From: Stappia sediminis
Lineage (GTDB): Bacteria > Pseudomonadota > Alphaproteobacteria > Rhizobiales > Stappiaceae
NCBI RefSeq assembly: GCF_009826895.1
Contig: NZ_WUMV01000001.1
Span: forward strand, 248,001 to 312,000
DNA length: 64,000 nt
Reading direction: 5' to 3'
Positions 1 to 7,543 of the stretch are shown here, one piece after another. The notes under the pieces were generated by a model that saw only the letters and a program-made list of their open reading frames with translations, ran no database searches and was not told the origin of the DNA. Position 1 is the first letter of the stretch. The number at the start of each line of letters is the position of its first letter. The position numbers and the translations under genes are program-made.

Positions 1-1
1 C

Positions 2-271
2 GCCGGGATCTTCGGTCTGGACGAGCGGGCGTTCAACCAGATCCTCGCCCGGCACACGCGTGACGGTGGCGACCCATATGTGGCGCTCGGTCTCGACAGA
101 CAAGCGAGCGATGCGGATGTGAGGGCGCAATACCGCCGCCTCGTGCGGGAGACGCACCCCGACCGGCTGATCGCGCGCGGCGTACCGGAGGAATTCGTGA
201 AGATCGCCAATGACCGCATGGCGGCGCTGAATGCCGCCTATCGGCAGATTACGGCCGAGCGGGGGATCTGA
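2..271 (+). CDS. djlA: DjlA-like co-chaperone, C-terminal fragment (TerB tail plus J domain)
   Basis: This is the 3' part of a gene whose beginning lies before the window; the frame is open from base 2. About 24 residues that look like the end of a TerB-type helical domain precede a J domain. The J domain shows the diagnostic HPD tripeptide (ETHPDRL) in the loop between helices II and III, and it ends the protein, as in DjlA. J proteins stimulate the ATPase of DnaK. DjlA is normally membrane-anchored at its N-terminus, which cannot be seen here. Only 5 bp separate its stop codon from the amidase gene, so the two are probably co-transcribed. Other TerB-DnaJ proteins would look the same over this fragment. 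Confidence 0.8.
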   Translation, partial: AGIFGLDERAFNQILARHTRDGGDPYVALGLDRQASDADVRAQYRRLVRETHPDRLIARGVPEEFVKIANDRMAALNAAYRQITAERGI

Positions 272-276
272 CGGTA

Positions 277-1038
277 ATGGCGGTCAAGACCGACACCTCC
301 CTGCCGGCGCGGCTGCAGCCTTCGCCGAACCACGGCGAACGGCGCGGCGATATGCCGATCGACATGATCGTTCTTCATTATACGGGAATGCAGTCGGGCG
401 AACTTGCGATCAGGCGCCTGTGCGATCCCCGCTCGGAAGTTTCCGCACATTATATTGTCGACGAGGATGGCACGATCCTGCAATGCGTGCCGGAGGCGCG
501 GCGCGCCTGGCATGCCGGCAAGGCCTTCTGGAAAGGCGAAAGAGACATCAACTCCCGCTCCATCGGCATAGAGATCGTCAATCCGGGCCACGAGTTCGGC
601 TACCGCCCGTTTCCCGATGCGCAGGTGGCGGCTGTGACCGACCTTTGCCGGGATATCTGCCGCAGACACGGCATTCCGCCCGAGAGGGTGCTGGCCCATT
701 CCGATGTCTCCGCGGACCGCAAGGAAGATCCGGGAGAGCTGTTCCCCTGGGCGCGGCTTGCGGGCGAAGGCGTCGGGCACTGGGTGGAGCCGGCGCCGAC
801 CGGAAGCGGGCGCTATTTCCAGCAAGGAGAAGAGGGCCAGCCGGTCGAGGCGCTGCAATCCATGCTGGGGCTCTATGGCTACGATATCGCCGTTACCGGT
901 GTCTTCGACCGCAAGACGTCCGATGCGGTGAGGGCATTCCAGCGCCACTTCCGTCCCGAGAGGGTCGACGGCATCGCCGATATGTCGACCATCGCCACCC
1001 TGCATTCCCTGCTTTCGGCGCTTCCCAGGCTCGGCTGA
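277..1038 (+). CDS. amiD: N-acetylmuramoyl-L-alanine amidase, AmiD/AmpD type, with peptidoglycan-binding domain
   Basis: A zinc amidase of 253 residues that cleaves the bond between MurNAc and L-Ala in peptidoglycan or its recycled fragments. The Amidase_2 domain covers roughly residues 25-160. Zinc ligands are visible as His34 (in LHYTG), His141 (in LAHSDV) and Asp151 (before PGELFPW). The IGIEIVNPG segment is typical of the family. A PG_binding_1 repeat occupies about residues 175-250. I see no signal peptide, so it may act in the cytoplasm like AmpD or be exported by another route. It follows the DjlA fragment by 5 bp and precedes another wall hydrolase. Confidence 0.88.
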   Translation: MAVKTDTSLPARLQPSPNHGERRGDMPIDMIVLHYTGMQSGELAIRRLCDPRSEVSAHYIVDEDGTILQCVPEARRAWHAGKAFWKGERDINSRSIGIEIVNPGHEFGYRPFPDAQVAAVTDLCRDICRRHGIPPERVLAHSDVSADRKEDPGELFPWARLAGEGVGHWVEPAPTGSGRYFQQGEEGQPVEALQSMLGLYGYDIAVTGVFDRKTSDAVRAFQRHFRPERVDGIADMSTIATLHSLLSALPRLG

Positions 1039-1076
1039 GAGCCATGTAATATATTTACAGGTGTCGGATTTCCGTC

Positions 1077-1095
1077 AATGCTGCGATGCAGCATT
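1077..1095. terminator. Perfect hairpin after the amidase gene
   Basis: AATGCTGC at 1077-1084 pairs perfectly with GCAGCATT at 1088-1095 across a 3-nt loop. It lies 39 bp after the amidase stop codon. There is no T tract directly behind it, so it is a weak terminator candidate or a transcript-end stabiliser. The following AT-rich stretch (1096-1260) presumably holds the promoter of the lytic transglycosylase gene, but I see no clean -35/-10 pair. Confidence 0.35.
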
Positions 1096-1273
1096 GCCTA
1101 ATATGCGGCGAAATTGCCATATTTGGCGGTCCAAACGGGCGAAATGTGACCGAAATCCGGCAAAATACTTAGAATTTTGTAACATTTCGTGATTTGAAGT
1201 GCCGGATTTTGGTCTCAGACAGCCTTCATACCCCGCGGCCTCAGATAAGTAAAAATTGAAAAAGGTCGCTCGA

Positions 1274-1774
1274 ATGACGTTTACTCGACGCGCGGTTACT
1301 GCCGCGGCGGTGGCTATGCTTGCGCTTAACGCAGGCGCCTGCCAGTCGGCGCAGATTTCAACCACCACCGTCAACCCCGCAATCCTGGAAAATGCAGGGG
1401 CTGAGAAATACGACAAGATGATCCGCGCAAGCGCGCGCAAGCACGGCGTTCCCGTGGAACTGGCCCATGCCGTGGTGCAGGTTGAAAGCAACTATAACCC
1501 CAAGGCGCGCGGCAGCGCCGGCGAAGTGGGGCTCATGCAGATCAAGCCCGCCACAGCGCGCGACGTCGGCTACAAGGGATCGACGAAGGGGCTTTACGAC
1601 CCGAAGACCAACCTGGAATACGGCATGAAATATCTTGCCGGCGCGCATGAAAGGGCTGGCGGCGATCTTTGCGGGACAATCCTGCGCTACAACGCCGGCC
1701 ACTACGCTAAGCGCATGAACCCGGTGAGCAAGCGCTATTGCTCCAAGGTGAAGCAGATCCTGGCCTCGAACTGA
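1274..1774 (+). CDS. Lytic transglycosylase (SLT domain), exported
   Basis: A small soluble-lytic-transglycosylase-type protein of 166 residues. An N-terminal basic and hydrophobic signal (about residues 1-23, ending LNAGAC) sends it to the periplasm. The Cys could be lipidated, but the lipobox is poor (AGAC). The SLT domain spans about residues 40-160. The catalytic Glu is in VQVESNYNP, followed by the family motif GLMQIKP and by RYNAG near the end. Such enzymes cleave the MurNAc-GlcNAc bond, forming 1,6-anhydroMurNAc. I chose the ATG at 1274 because AAAGG lies about 9 bp upstream; a TTG at 1256 is in frame. It sits with an amidase, so this is a small wall-remodelling pair. Confidence 0.87.
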   Translation: MTFTRRAVTAAAVAMLALNAGACQSAQISTTTVNPAILENAGAEKYDKMIRASARKHGVPVELAHAVVQVESNYNPKARGSAGEVGLMQIKPATARDVGYKGSTKGLYDPKTNLEYGMKYLAGAHERAGGDLCGTILRYNAGHYAKRMNPVSKRYCSKVKQILASN

Positions 1775-1832
1775 GGTTCTGCCGGCTCCTCCTCGTTATC
1801 CTGAGAGGACCGGCATAGGTTCGCGTCGATCC

Positions 1833-1862
1833 GGCCCGTTCGCGTGAAGAACGCGCGGGCCT
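1833..1862. terminator. Imperfect GC-rich hairpin between convergent genes
   Basis: GGCCCG at 1833 and CGGGCC ending at 1862 close an imperfect hairpin with an inner CGCGT/ACGCG stem. It lies between the convergent transglycosylase and PaiB-like genes and could serve both. There is no T run, so support is modest. Confidence 0.35.
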
Positions 1863-1928
1863 GGAAGAAGGTTCCTTGCCGGGCGGGAAGATTTTCGAGG
1901 CAATCCGGCGGCACGGCGGTAATGCTTG

Positions 1929-2567
1929 TCAGGCTCCCGGCGGGAGGCTGCTTACGAGGTCGGCAAGCTCCCCGGTCATTTGCGTTTTTTCGCTGCGTAG
2001 CCCGCCGATCATGCCGGCGCGGTCGGCTTCCGAGCGGTGCTGATTGAGCTTCCAGCTCCCCTCCAGCCGCTCGACGGCAAGCCTCACGCCGACGATCCCG
2101 CGCGATAGCGCGGTGATGAAGCCGTCAGGCGCATCGCCCACGGCCCAAGGCTCGGTCCGCCCGAGTTCATTCCTGTCGGTCAACTGCCGGAGATGATCAA
2201 GCAACTGCTGCGGGTCGTCGACCGTGCTCAAGCTTCCATGAGCGTGGACGGCGACATAGGCCCAGGTGGGCACGACCTTTCCCGTCTCGCGCTTCGTTGC
2301 GTACCAGGACGGCGAAATATAGGCCTGCGGACCCTGGAAGATGGCGAGCGAAGGCATGGGCCCATCAAGCGCGCGCCAATGCGGGTTGCCACGTGCAAGA
2401 TGCCCCTCCAGCCGCGCCCCGTTAGCGTCCTCGACAAGGATCATGGGAAGGTGGGAGCAGAAAATTTCCCCGTCCGCTGGCGTTACCAGCATCGCGAAAT
2501 GAATGTCGCGTATGGCCGCTTTCAGGACTTCGGGACGCGTTTCGCGAGACGTTTCGCGCGTGTACAT
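1929..2567 (-). CDS. PaiB-family FMN-binding protein
   Basis: A protein of 212 residues matching the PaiB family (annotated in Bacillus as a negative regulator of proteases; an FMN-binding split barrel). The family signature PSWYATKRETGKVVPTW is at about residues 86-102. The N-terminal part carries the HFAMLVTP strand that opens the barrel and the C-terminal part ends with the LNQHRSEADRAG motif. The true function in Gram-negative bacteria is not settled: it may be a flavin enzyme or a regulator. It lies 20 bp downstream of another FMN split-barrel gene on the same strand, so the two form an operon facing away from the MocR regulator. Confidence 0.85.
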   Translation of the reverse strand: MYTRETSRETRPEVLKAAIRDIHFAMLVTPADGEIFCSHLPMILVEDANGARLEGHLARGNPHWRALDGPMPSLAIFQGPQAYISPSWYATKRETGKVVPTWAYVAVHAHGSLSTVDDPQQLLDHLRQLTDRNELGRTEPWAVGDAPDGFITALSRGIVGVRLAVERLEGSWKLNQHRSEADRAGMIGGLRSEKTQMTGELADLVSSLPPGA

Positions 2568-2587
2568 AAGATTTTACCGATCCATGG

Positions 2588-3250
2588 CTATCTCAGCTTG
2601 CGCGCCGCCGCGGCAAGAGAGGCGGGTGTTTCCGTCCCGGGCGCGAGCATGTTGTCATCCAACGGCGCACCGACGGCGGTCGTGACCGGCAGCACCCCCG
2701 CCCACACGGGAAGCGCATAATCCTCGTCATCGTCAACCGGCGGGCCTTGCCGGATCTTGGCGCTTGCCGCCTCGATATCAAGGGCGATGACGCCCGTCGC
2801 CTTCATCTCCTTATCCGTCATGGGCCTCGCCTCGTCCCACCTGCCGGGCAGGAGATGTTCGGTGATCAGCACCAGGGCTTCTTCTTTCTCCGCCTCATCC
2901 GTTACATGACGCGCCGTGCCGTGAATCATGGCTGCACGATAATTGATCGAATGGTGGAAGGCGGACCGGGCGACCACGAGCCCGTCGACATGGGTGACGG
3001 TCAGGCAGAGCGGCGCCGTCTCGTCCAGCCGCTTGATGATCCTCGTCGCCTTCGCGCCATGCAGGTAGACCGTGTCGCCCTTCTTGGCGAAGATCATCGG
3101 GATCACCATGGGGCGCCCATCGGAAATGAAACCAACGTGGGCGGTGATAGCGCAATCGAGAATGGCATCGATCGCGGTTCGGTCGTAGTCAGCGCGTTTT
3201 GCGTTGCGCACGCGGGCAAAAGGCGGCTGGAGCCTTGCAGCGGTATTCAT
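2588..3250 (-). CDS. Pyridoxamine 5'-phosphate oxidase-like flavoprotein (Pyridox_ox_2/Nim-like)
   Basis: A flavin split-barrel protein of 220 residues of the Pyridox_ox_2 group, related to nitroimidazole-resistance (Nim) proteins. Typical motifs are HVGFISDGRPMVIPM, YLHGAKATR, GLVVARSAFHHSINYR and the C-terminal GPPVDDDEDYALPVWAGVLP. Members bind FMN or haem; the physiological substrate is generally unknown. I chose the ATG at 3250 because AGGAG lies 11 bp upstream; an in-frame ATG at 3304 would add 18 residues that do not resemble the family. It is first in a two-gene operon with the PaiB-like gene and divergent from a MocR regulator. Confidence 0.85.
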   Translation of the reverse strand: MNTAARLQPPFARVRNAKRADYDRTAIDAILDCAITAHVGFISDGRPMVIPMIFAKKGDTVYLHGAKATRIIKRLDETAPLCLTVTHVDGLVVARSAFHHSINYRAAMIHGTARHVTDEAEKEEALVLITEHLLPGRWDEARPMTDKEMKATGVIALDIEAASAKIRQGPPVDDDEDYALPVWAGVLPVTTAVGAPLDDNMLAPGTETPASLAAAARKLR

Positions 3251-3342
3251 TTCACCAGTTTCTCCTGTCGTTCGCCTGCAAAATGTGCCATGAACTGGTT
3301 CCAATGAAGATCCAGTTTACGTGATTTGGAGAAGACCACTTG
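3251..3342. promoter_or_regulatory. Divergent promoter region with repeated CCAGTT/AACTGG motifs
   Basis: This 92-bp space separates the flavoprotein operon (minus strand) from the MocR regulator gene (plus strand). It holds three copies of one hexamer: CCAGTT at 3255-3260, AACTGG at 3293-3298 and CCAGTT at 3312-3317. The last two form an inverted repeat with a 13-bp spacer; the first and last are direct repeats. MocR proteins usually bind paired short repeats in such divergent spaces, so these are candidate operator half-sites. This is inference from position and repetition. Confidence 0.45.
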
Positions 3343-4794
3343 ATGCTGGCTGGCATATTGGATCTGGACAGGGACGCGGGTCTGCCGCTGCCCGAGCAGA
3401 TCTACAGGAAAATCCGTGCCGCGGTGGGTGACAGGCGGCTTGCCGCCGATGCGCCGCTGCCTTCAAGCCGGGAGCTTTCCCGCCAGCTTGGCGTATCGCG
3501 CAATACGGTGAACGCGGCTTACGAACTGCTGGCGGCGGAGGGTATCATCGCGGTGCGGCCGGGAGCGCGCCCGCGCGTTGCGGAACTGGGGGGGCTGGAC
3601 GGGGCGAAGCGCGAACTGGAGGAGAAAACCCGCGCGCCGCAGGTCTCAAGACGCGGCGAGGGCCTGTGCCGGGATGTGCGCACCGATGCCTATGCCGACC
3701 CGCTGCGCAGGCAAGGCCGTCTGCAGCCCGGCGCCCCGGCGGAGGACTGTTTTCCGCGCGACGACTGGGCGCGGGCGCTGCGGCGCGCCGCCCGCCACGT
3801 ATCCGGCGGAGCCTTGCTTTACGAAGACTATGCCGGCTATCCGCCATTACGCCGTTCACTTGCCGAGTATCTGACGCGCGAGAGGGGCGTCCGGGCGAAG
3901 CCGGAGCAGATTCTCATTCTCCCGACAACGCAAGGCTGCCTGCACCTGTTGGCTCAGGTTCTCAGCGAACCGGGCGATTGCGCCTGGCTTGAGGATCCGG
4001 GTTATCTGGGCGCCCGTGCGGCTTTTGCGTCCGCGGGGCTGAACATCGAGCCCTTGCCGGTGGATGTCGACGGCGCCGACGCATCCGGCGTGGAAAGCCG
4101 CGAGCCGCCGAAGCTGATCTATGTCACGCCCTCGCATCAGTATCCGTTCGGCTGCCGCATGTCGCTGGATCGCAGGCTGCAGCTCATAGATCGGGCGCGG
4201 GAGGCCGGCGCGCTGATCCTCGAGGACGACTACGACAGCGAGTTCCTGTTCTCGGGCCGGCCCATCGCGGCACTTCAGGGCCTTGGCAGCGGCGACGAGG
4301 TGATCTATCTGGGAACCTTCGCCAAGAGCATGCTGCCCGGCCTTCGCATCGCCTATATGATCGTGCCGGAAAGCCTCGCGGGGCCAATCGCCATAGCACA
4401 ACGCAATGCCGGCCTGCTTGGCAACGTCCACACGCAGGCAGCCCTCGCGGACTTCATCGAAAGCGGTCACTACCGCGCACATCTGAAACGCATTCGCGAA
4501 ACCTACGAAGCGCGCGGGCGCATGATGGTGGAGCGCCTGCGAGATGGCCTTGGAAACCGCATTTCGGTGGATTTTCCCATCGGCGGCATTCAACTGGCCG
4601 CGCGCCTGCCGCCCGACGTGGATGACCGCGCGGTCGTGAAGCGGATGGTGACCAAGGGCTTCATGCTCGCCGCCCTTTCGGGATACGGGCTCAAGGCGCG
4701 GCTCAACGGATTGGTGATCGGTTTCGCGGACGCAAGCGAAGCGGACATCGACGCCGGCGTCAAGGCGCTCGTCGAGGCGATCGGCACTGGATGA
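3343..4794 (+). CDS. MocR/PdxR-type regulator (GntR HTH fused to class I aminotransferase fold)
   Basis: A regulator of 483 residues. A GntR winged-helix DNA-binding domain occupies about residues 10-75 (PLPSSRELSRQLGVSRNTVNAAYELL). A PLP-binding aminotransferase-like domain runs from about 110 to the end. The PLP lysine is in YLGTFAKSMLPGLRIAY, and EDDYDSEF is the conserved Asp motif. MocR proteins sense PLP or amine ligands; PdxR members control vitamin B6 genes. It is divergent from two FMN split-barrel genes, which are the likely targets. The start could be ATG 3343 or TTG 3340; GGAG at 3328-3331 suits either. Clear family, unknown ligand. Confidence 0.9.
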   Translation: MLAGILDLDRDAGLPLPEQIYRKIRAAVGDRRLAADAPLPSSRELSRQLGVSRNTVNAAYELLAAEGIIAVRPGARPRVAELGGLDGAKRELEEKTRAPQVSRRGEGLCRDVRTDAYADPLRRQGRLQPGAPAEDCFPRDDWARALRRAARHVSGGALLYEDYAGYPPLRRSLAEYLTRERGVRAKPEQILILPTTQGCLHLLAQVLSEPGDCAWLEDPGYLGARAAFASAGLNIEPLPVDVDGADASGVESREPPKLIYVTPSHQYPFGCRMSLDRRLQLIDRAREAGALILEDDYDSEFLFSGRPIAALQGLGSGDEVIYLGTFAKSMLPGLRIAYMIVPESLAGPIAIAQRNAGLLGNVHTQAALADFIESGHYRAHLKRIRETYEARGRMMVERLRDGLGNRISVDFPIGGIQLAARLPPDVDDRAVVKRMVTKGFMLAALSGYGLKARLNGLVIGFADASEADIDAGVKALVEAIGTG

Positions 4795-4818
4795 AGCGGT
4801 CCGGCCGCGCGAAGTTCC

Positions 4819-4847
4819 TTGACGCGCTATCTCCCTGAAACTACCTG
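4819..4847 (+). promoter_or_regulatory. Sigma-70-type promoter of rnpB
   Basis: TTGACG at 4819-4824 and TACCTG at 4842-4847 are separated by exactly 17 bp. The predicted start, about 7 nt after the -10, coincides with the inferred 5' end of RNase P RNA at 4854. That agreement makes the assignment good although the -10 is far from consensus. Confidence 0.65.
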
Positions 4848-4853
4848 TCTCCT

Positions 4854-5252
4854 GCCAGCCGGCCGGACGGCCGCTCCCGCAAATGCGGAAACGCAGCGGG
4901 GGAGGAAAGTCCGGACTCCATGGAAATACGGTGCCGGGTAACGCCCGGCGGGGGCAACCCCAGGGAAAGTGCCACAGAAAGCAAACCGCCCCATTCGCGC
5001 CGAGAGGCGCCGGGGTAAGGGTGAAAGGGTGGGGTAAGAGCCCACCGCGCGACCGGTAACGGAAGCGGCACGGTAAACCCCACCGGGAGCAAAACCGAAT
5101 AGGGGCGGCGCGGGCTCGCGCCCGGCCGATTTCCAGGTCAGCCGCCCGGGTAGGTTGCAGGAGACGCACGGTAACGCGCGTCCCAGATGAATGGCCGTCA
5201 CGCGGGCGGGAAACCGCCGGCCATACAGAATCCGGCTTACAGGCCGGCTGGC
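4854..5252 (+). ncRNA. rnpB: RNase P RNA, bacterial class A
   Basis: This is the catalytic RNA that removes tRNA 5' leaders. The universal core GAGGAAAGTCCGGACTCC lies at about 4902-4919. The P1 helix can be closed: GCCAGCCGGCC at 4854-4864 pairs with GGCCGGCTGGC at 5242-5252, which sets both ends and gives about 399 nt. The conserved AGGGAAAGTGCCACAGAAA segment follows at about 4961-4980, and the 3' region has the typical CAGAATCCGGCTTACAG before P1. Its position directly upstream of mraZ is common in Hyphomicrobiales. Long reading frames crossing it on either strand are not genes. Confidence 0.96.
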
Positions 5253-5478
5253 AATAATTCTCCGAAATCGCCAAGCGGCCGCAACCGGCTGACGCCGCCG
5301 GCAAGCGGCGCTCGCGGATTTAATTCTTCCGCAACGGACGTTCAAAGGACCGAACGCCCTCGAAAAGGCGTCTTCGCAGGCCTTCGCGGTTGGAAACCCA
5401 ATCTTAAGCTTAATTGTGCATAACCGGTTTACGGCGTGGAAACCATGCCGGGGAGGGGGCTCAAACCATTGGATTCCA
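5253..5478. other. Intergenic spacer between rnpB and the mraZ promoter
   Basis: I see no gene here. GCCGC at 5294-5298 and GCGGC at 5305-5309 form a short hairpin before TTTAATTCTT (5318-5327), which may help end rnpB transcription. The part at 5395-5435 is locally AT-richer and contains TTAAGCTTAATT, without a recognisable operator. Confidence 0.4.
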
Positions 5479-5518
5479 TTGACGCCCATGCTTGCCCATG
5501 TTATCCCAAGATATCCCA
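5479..5518 (+). promoter_or_regulatory. mraZ promoter overlapped by four MraZ boxes
   Basis: Four CCCA tetramers start at 5485, 5495, 5505 and 5515, an exact 10-bp period. On the minus strand they read TGGGA, TGGGA, TGGGC, TGGGC, matching the TGGG[A/C]N direct repeats with 5-nt gaps described for E. coli MraZ. A candidate -35, TTGACG (5479-5484), is followed after 17 bp by TATCCC (5502-5507), so the boxes cover the putative promoter. This fits autorepression by MraZ. Boxes are directly visible; the promoter call is weaker because the -10 is poor. The mraZ start codon is about 160 bp downstream. Confidence 0.75.
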
Positions 5519-5678
5519 GGATGTAACGAAGTATGCGAGGCGTCACGGCGCCGGGGATGGCCGAAGCGGCGCTCGCGCCGACGGATGCATTGCGCTCAAC
5601 CCGCAGCTTCTTCGTATCGGTCCAGGGGGGATTTCGGGCGCCAGGCGATAGACGCCAGGCGATGGGGCGAGGAGTTCG

Positions 5679-6140
5679 ATGGCCGGCTTCGTGTCGCATT
5701 ACACCAATCGACTCGACGCGAAGGGCCGTGTCTCCGTTCCCGCCCCCTTCCGCCAGGAGCTCACGCGCGACGGTTTCGAGGGGCTCTATTGCTTTCCTTC
5801 GCTATTCCAGCCGGCCGTGGACGCGGGCGGCCACAAGCTCGTCGACCAGATTCAGCGTCGTCTGGAAGGCTTCGATACGTTGACGCTCGATCACGATGCG
5901 CTTTCGACCGCGCTCTATGGCGCGAGCGAGACGCTGAAGATCGACGGAGACGGCCGCGTGATGCTTTCCGACATGATCCGCGAGCATGCCGGCATGAAGG
6001 ACAAGGTGACTTTCGTCGGTCAGGGCTACAAGTTCCAGATCTGGGAACCGGAGCGCTTCCGCGCCCATCAGGCGGAGGCGATGAAACATGCACTCGCCGT
6101 TCTCGGCGGCAAATCGGCCGCGCCGGAGGGCGCGAAATGA
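5679..6140 (+). CDS. mraZ: MraZ, transcriptional regulator of the dcw cluster
   Basis: A DNA-binding protein of 153 residues with two SpoVT/AbrB-like halves. Each half carries the DxxxR motif: [10 protein letters not shown] near residue 13 and DGDGRVMLS near residue 89. MraZ forms a ring-shaped multimer that binds evenly spaced repeats upstream of its own gene and represses the operon in E. coli. GAGGAG lies just before the ATG. The stop overlaps the rsmH start (ATGA), so translation is coupled. Matching boxes are present 160 bp upstream. Confidence 0.96.
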   Translation: MAGFVSHYTNRLDAKGRVSVPAPFRQELTRDGFEGLYCFPSLFQPAVDAGGHKLVDQIQRRLEGFDTLTLDHDALSTALYGASETLKIDGDGRVMLSDMIREHAGMKDKVTFVGQGYKFQIWEPERFRAHQAEAMKHALAVLGGKSAAPEGAK

Positions 6141-7174
6141 TCGCTCCGGCCGAAAACGGGGCAAGTGCACCCGCAAACCAAGCGCCGCATGTGCCGGTCA
6201 TGCTGGCGGAGGTCGTCTCCGCCCTTTCCCCCAAAAAGGGTGAGACGATCGTTGACGGCACCTTCGGGGCCGGCGGCTACACGAAGGCGGTCCTTGAAAC
6301 GGGGGCCAATGTTATTGCCGTCGATCGCGATCCGGATGCAATTGCCGCAGGGCAGGCTTTGGTAAAGGCGGCCGGCGGAAGGCTGCGGCTCGTCGAGGGG
6401 CGTTTCTCCGACCTGGAGAACCACCTTGAAGCGCTGGGCGAAGATGCGGTCGACGGTGTCGTTCTCGACCTCGGCGTGTCCTCCATGCAGCTGGACCAGG
6501 CCGAGCGGGGCTTCTCGTTCCGCTTCGACGGGCCGCTCGACATGCGCATGGGACAGCATGGGCCGACGGCGGCGGATGTCGTCAATCAACTTCCCCAAAA
6601 GGACCTGACGCGGGTTATCGGACTGCTTGGCGAGGAAAAGCGGGCATCGGCGGTTTCCTCCGCCATAGCCCGGCGCAGGACGGAGCAGCCGTTCGAGCGC
6701 ACGGCCGACCTCGCGGCCGTGGTGGAAAAGGTCGTCGGCCGGTCGCCGAAGAAAGCGCAGATCCACCCGGCGACGCGCACCTTCCAGGCGCTCAGGATCT
6801 ACGTGAACGGCGAGTTGGAAGAGGTGGCAGAAGCGCTTGGAGCCGCGGAGCGGGTGTTGCGTCCGGGTGGGCGGCTCGTCGTCGTCACCTTTCACAGCCT
6901 CGAAGACCGGATCGTCAAACGCTTCCTTGCCGATCGAACGCGCACGCGCGCCGGCGGCTCCCGGCACCTGCCCGAGCAGGATGTGCCGCCGCCAACGTTC
7001 GAGCTGGTCGTCAAGGGAGCCGAGGATCCGGGCGAAGACGAAATCCGGCTCAATCCGCGTGCACGCTCCGCACGCCTCAGGGCGGGGCGCAGGCTCGATG
7101 CGCCGGCCCGCGAACTCGATGCCGAGGCGCTGGGCGTTCCGCGTCTCGCCGATATTTCAAGCTTGAGGGGATGA
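6137..7174 (+). CDS. rsmH: 16S rRNA (cytosine1402-N4)-methyltransferase RsmH
   Basis: An S-adenosylmethionine-dependent methyltransferase of 345 residues that modifies C1402 in the ribosomal P site. Recognisable parts are [10 protein letters not shown] at the start, [10 protein letters not shown] (SAM-binding motif I), [27 protein letters not shown] and [15 protein letters not shown]. The start is fixed by the ATGA overlap with mraZ; an open frame continues upstream across mraZ but is not coding. ftsL follows after 4 bp. Confidence 0.97.
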   Translation: MIAPAENGASAPANQAPHVPVMLAEVVSALSPKKGETIVDGTFGAGGYTKAVLETGANVIAVDRDPDAIAAGQALVKAAGGRLRLVEGRFSDLENHLEALGEDAVDGVVLDLGVSSMQLDQAERGFSFRFDGPLDMRMGQHGPTAADVVNQLPQKDLTRVIGLLGEEKRASAVSSAIARRRTEQPFERTADLAAVVEKVVGRSPKKAQIHPATRTFQALRIYVNGELEEVAEALGAAERVLRPGGRLVVVTFHSLEDRIVKRFLADRTRTRAGGSRHLPEQDVPPPTFELVVKGAEDPGEDEIRLNPRARSARLRAGRRLDAPARELDAEALGVPRLADISSLRG

Positions 7175-7178
7175 GGCA

Positions 7179-7535
7179 ATGACACGTTATCTCAATCTCG
7201 TCTTCGTCCTCGTCGTTCTGATCGCCGCCGGCACTGTCTTCGACATGAAACATGCGGCGGAACTTTCGGCGGAGGAGGTGGCGGCGCTGAAGCGGCAGAT
7301 CGCCGAAGAGCGCGAGCAGATTCAGCTCTTGAAGGCGGAATGGAGCCTGCTCAACCGTCCCGACCGGTTGCAGGGCCTGGTCGAGCGCTACAACGCCTAT
7401 CTCGAACTCGAGCCGCTCACCGCCGAACAAATCACGCTCCTTGAGGATCTGCCGGTGAAGCCGGTCGACCTTGAACCCGTCAATTCCGATAGCCCGCTTG
7501 GCGGATACGCCGGCGACGTGCCGTCGATCCAGTAG
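7179..7535 (+). CDS. ftsL: Cell division protein FtsL
   Basis: A small bitopic membrane protein of 118 residues. A short cytoplasmic tail precedes one membrane helix (about residues 5-20), then a charged coiled coil (about 30-65, rich in Glu, Lys and Arg with leucine spacing) in the periplasm. FtsL joins FtsB and FtsQ to recruit and activate FtsW and FtsI. Identification rests on topology and position between rsmH and ftsI, plus the family segment LNRPDRLQGLVERYN. Confidence 0.9.
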   Translation: MTRYLNLVFVLVVLIAAGTVFDMKHAAELSAEEVAALKRQIAEEREQIQLLKAEWSLLNRPDRLQGLVERYNAYLELEPLTAEQITLLEDLPVKPVDLEPVNSDSPLGGYAGDVPSIQ

Positions 7536-7543
7536 GGGAAAGT

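Noticed and set aside
3856-5304. A 482-codon open frame on the minus strand crossing the MocR gene and rnpB
   Set aside because: It runs through RNase P RNA and antisense to a clear MocR gene; no family motif. Shadow of high GC content.
4827-5699. A 290-codon minus-strand frame covering rnpB and the mraZ leader
   Set aside because: It overlaps a structured RNA with all conserved elements and the MraZ boxes; the protein shows no motif.
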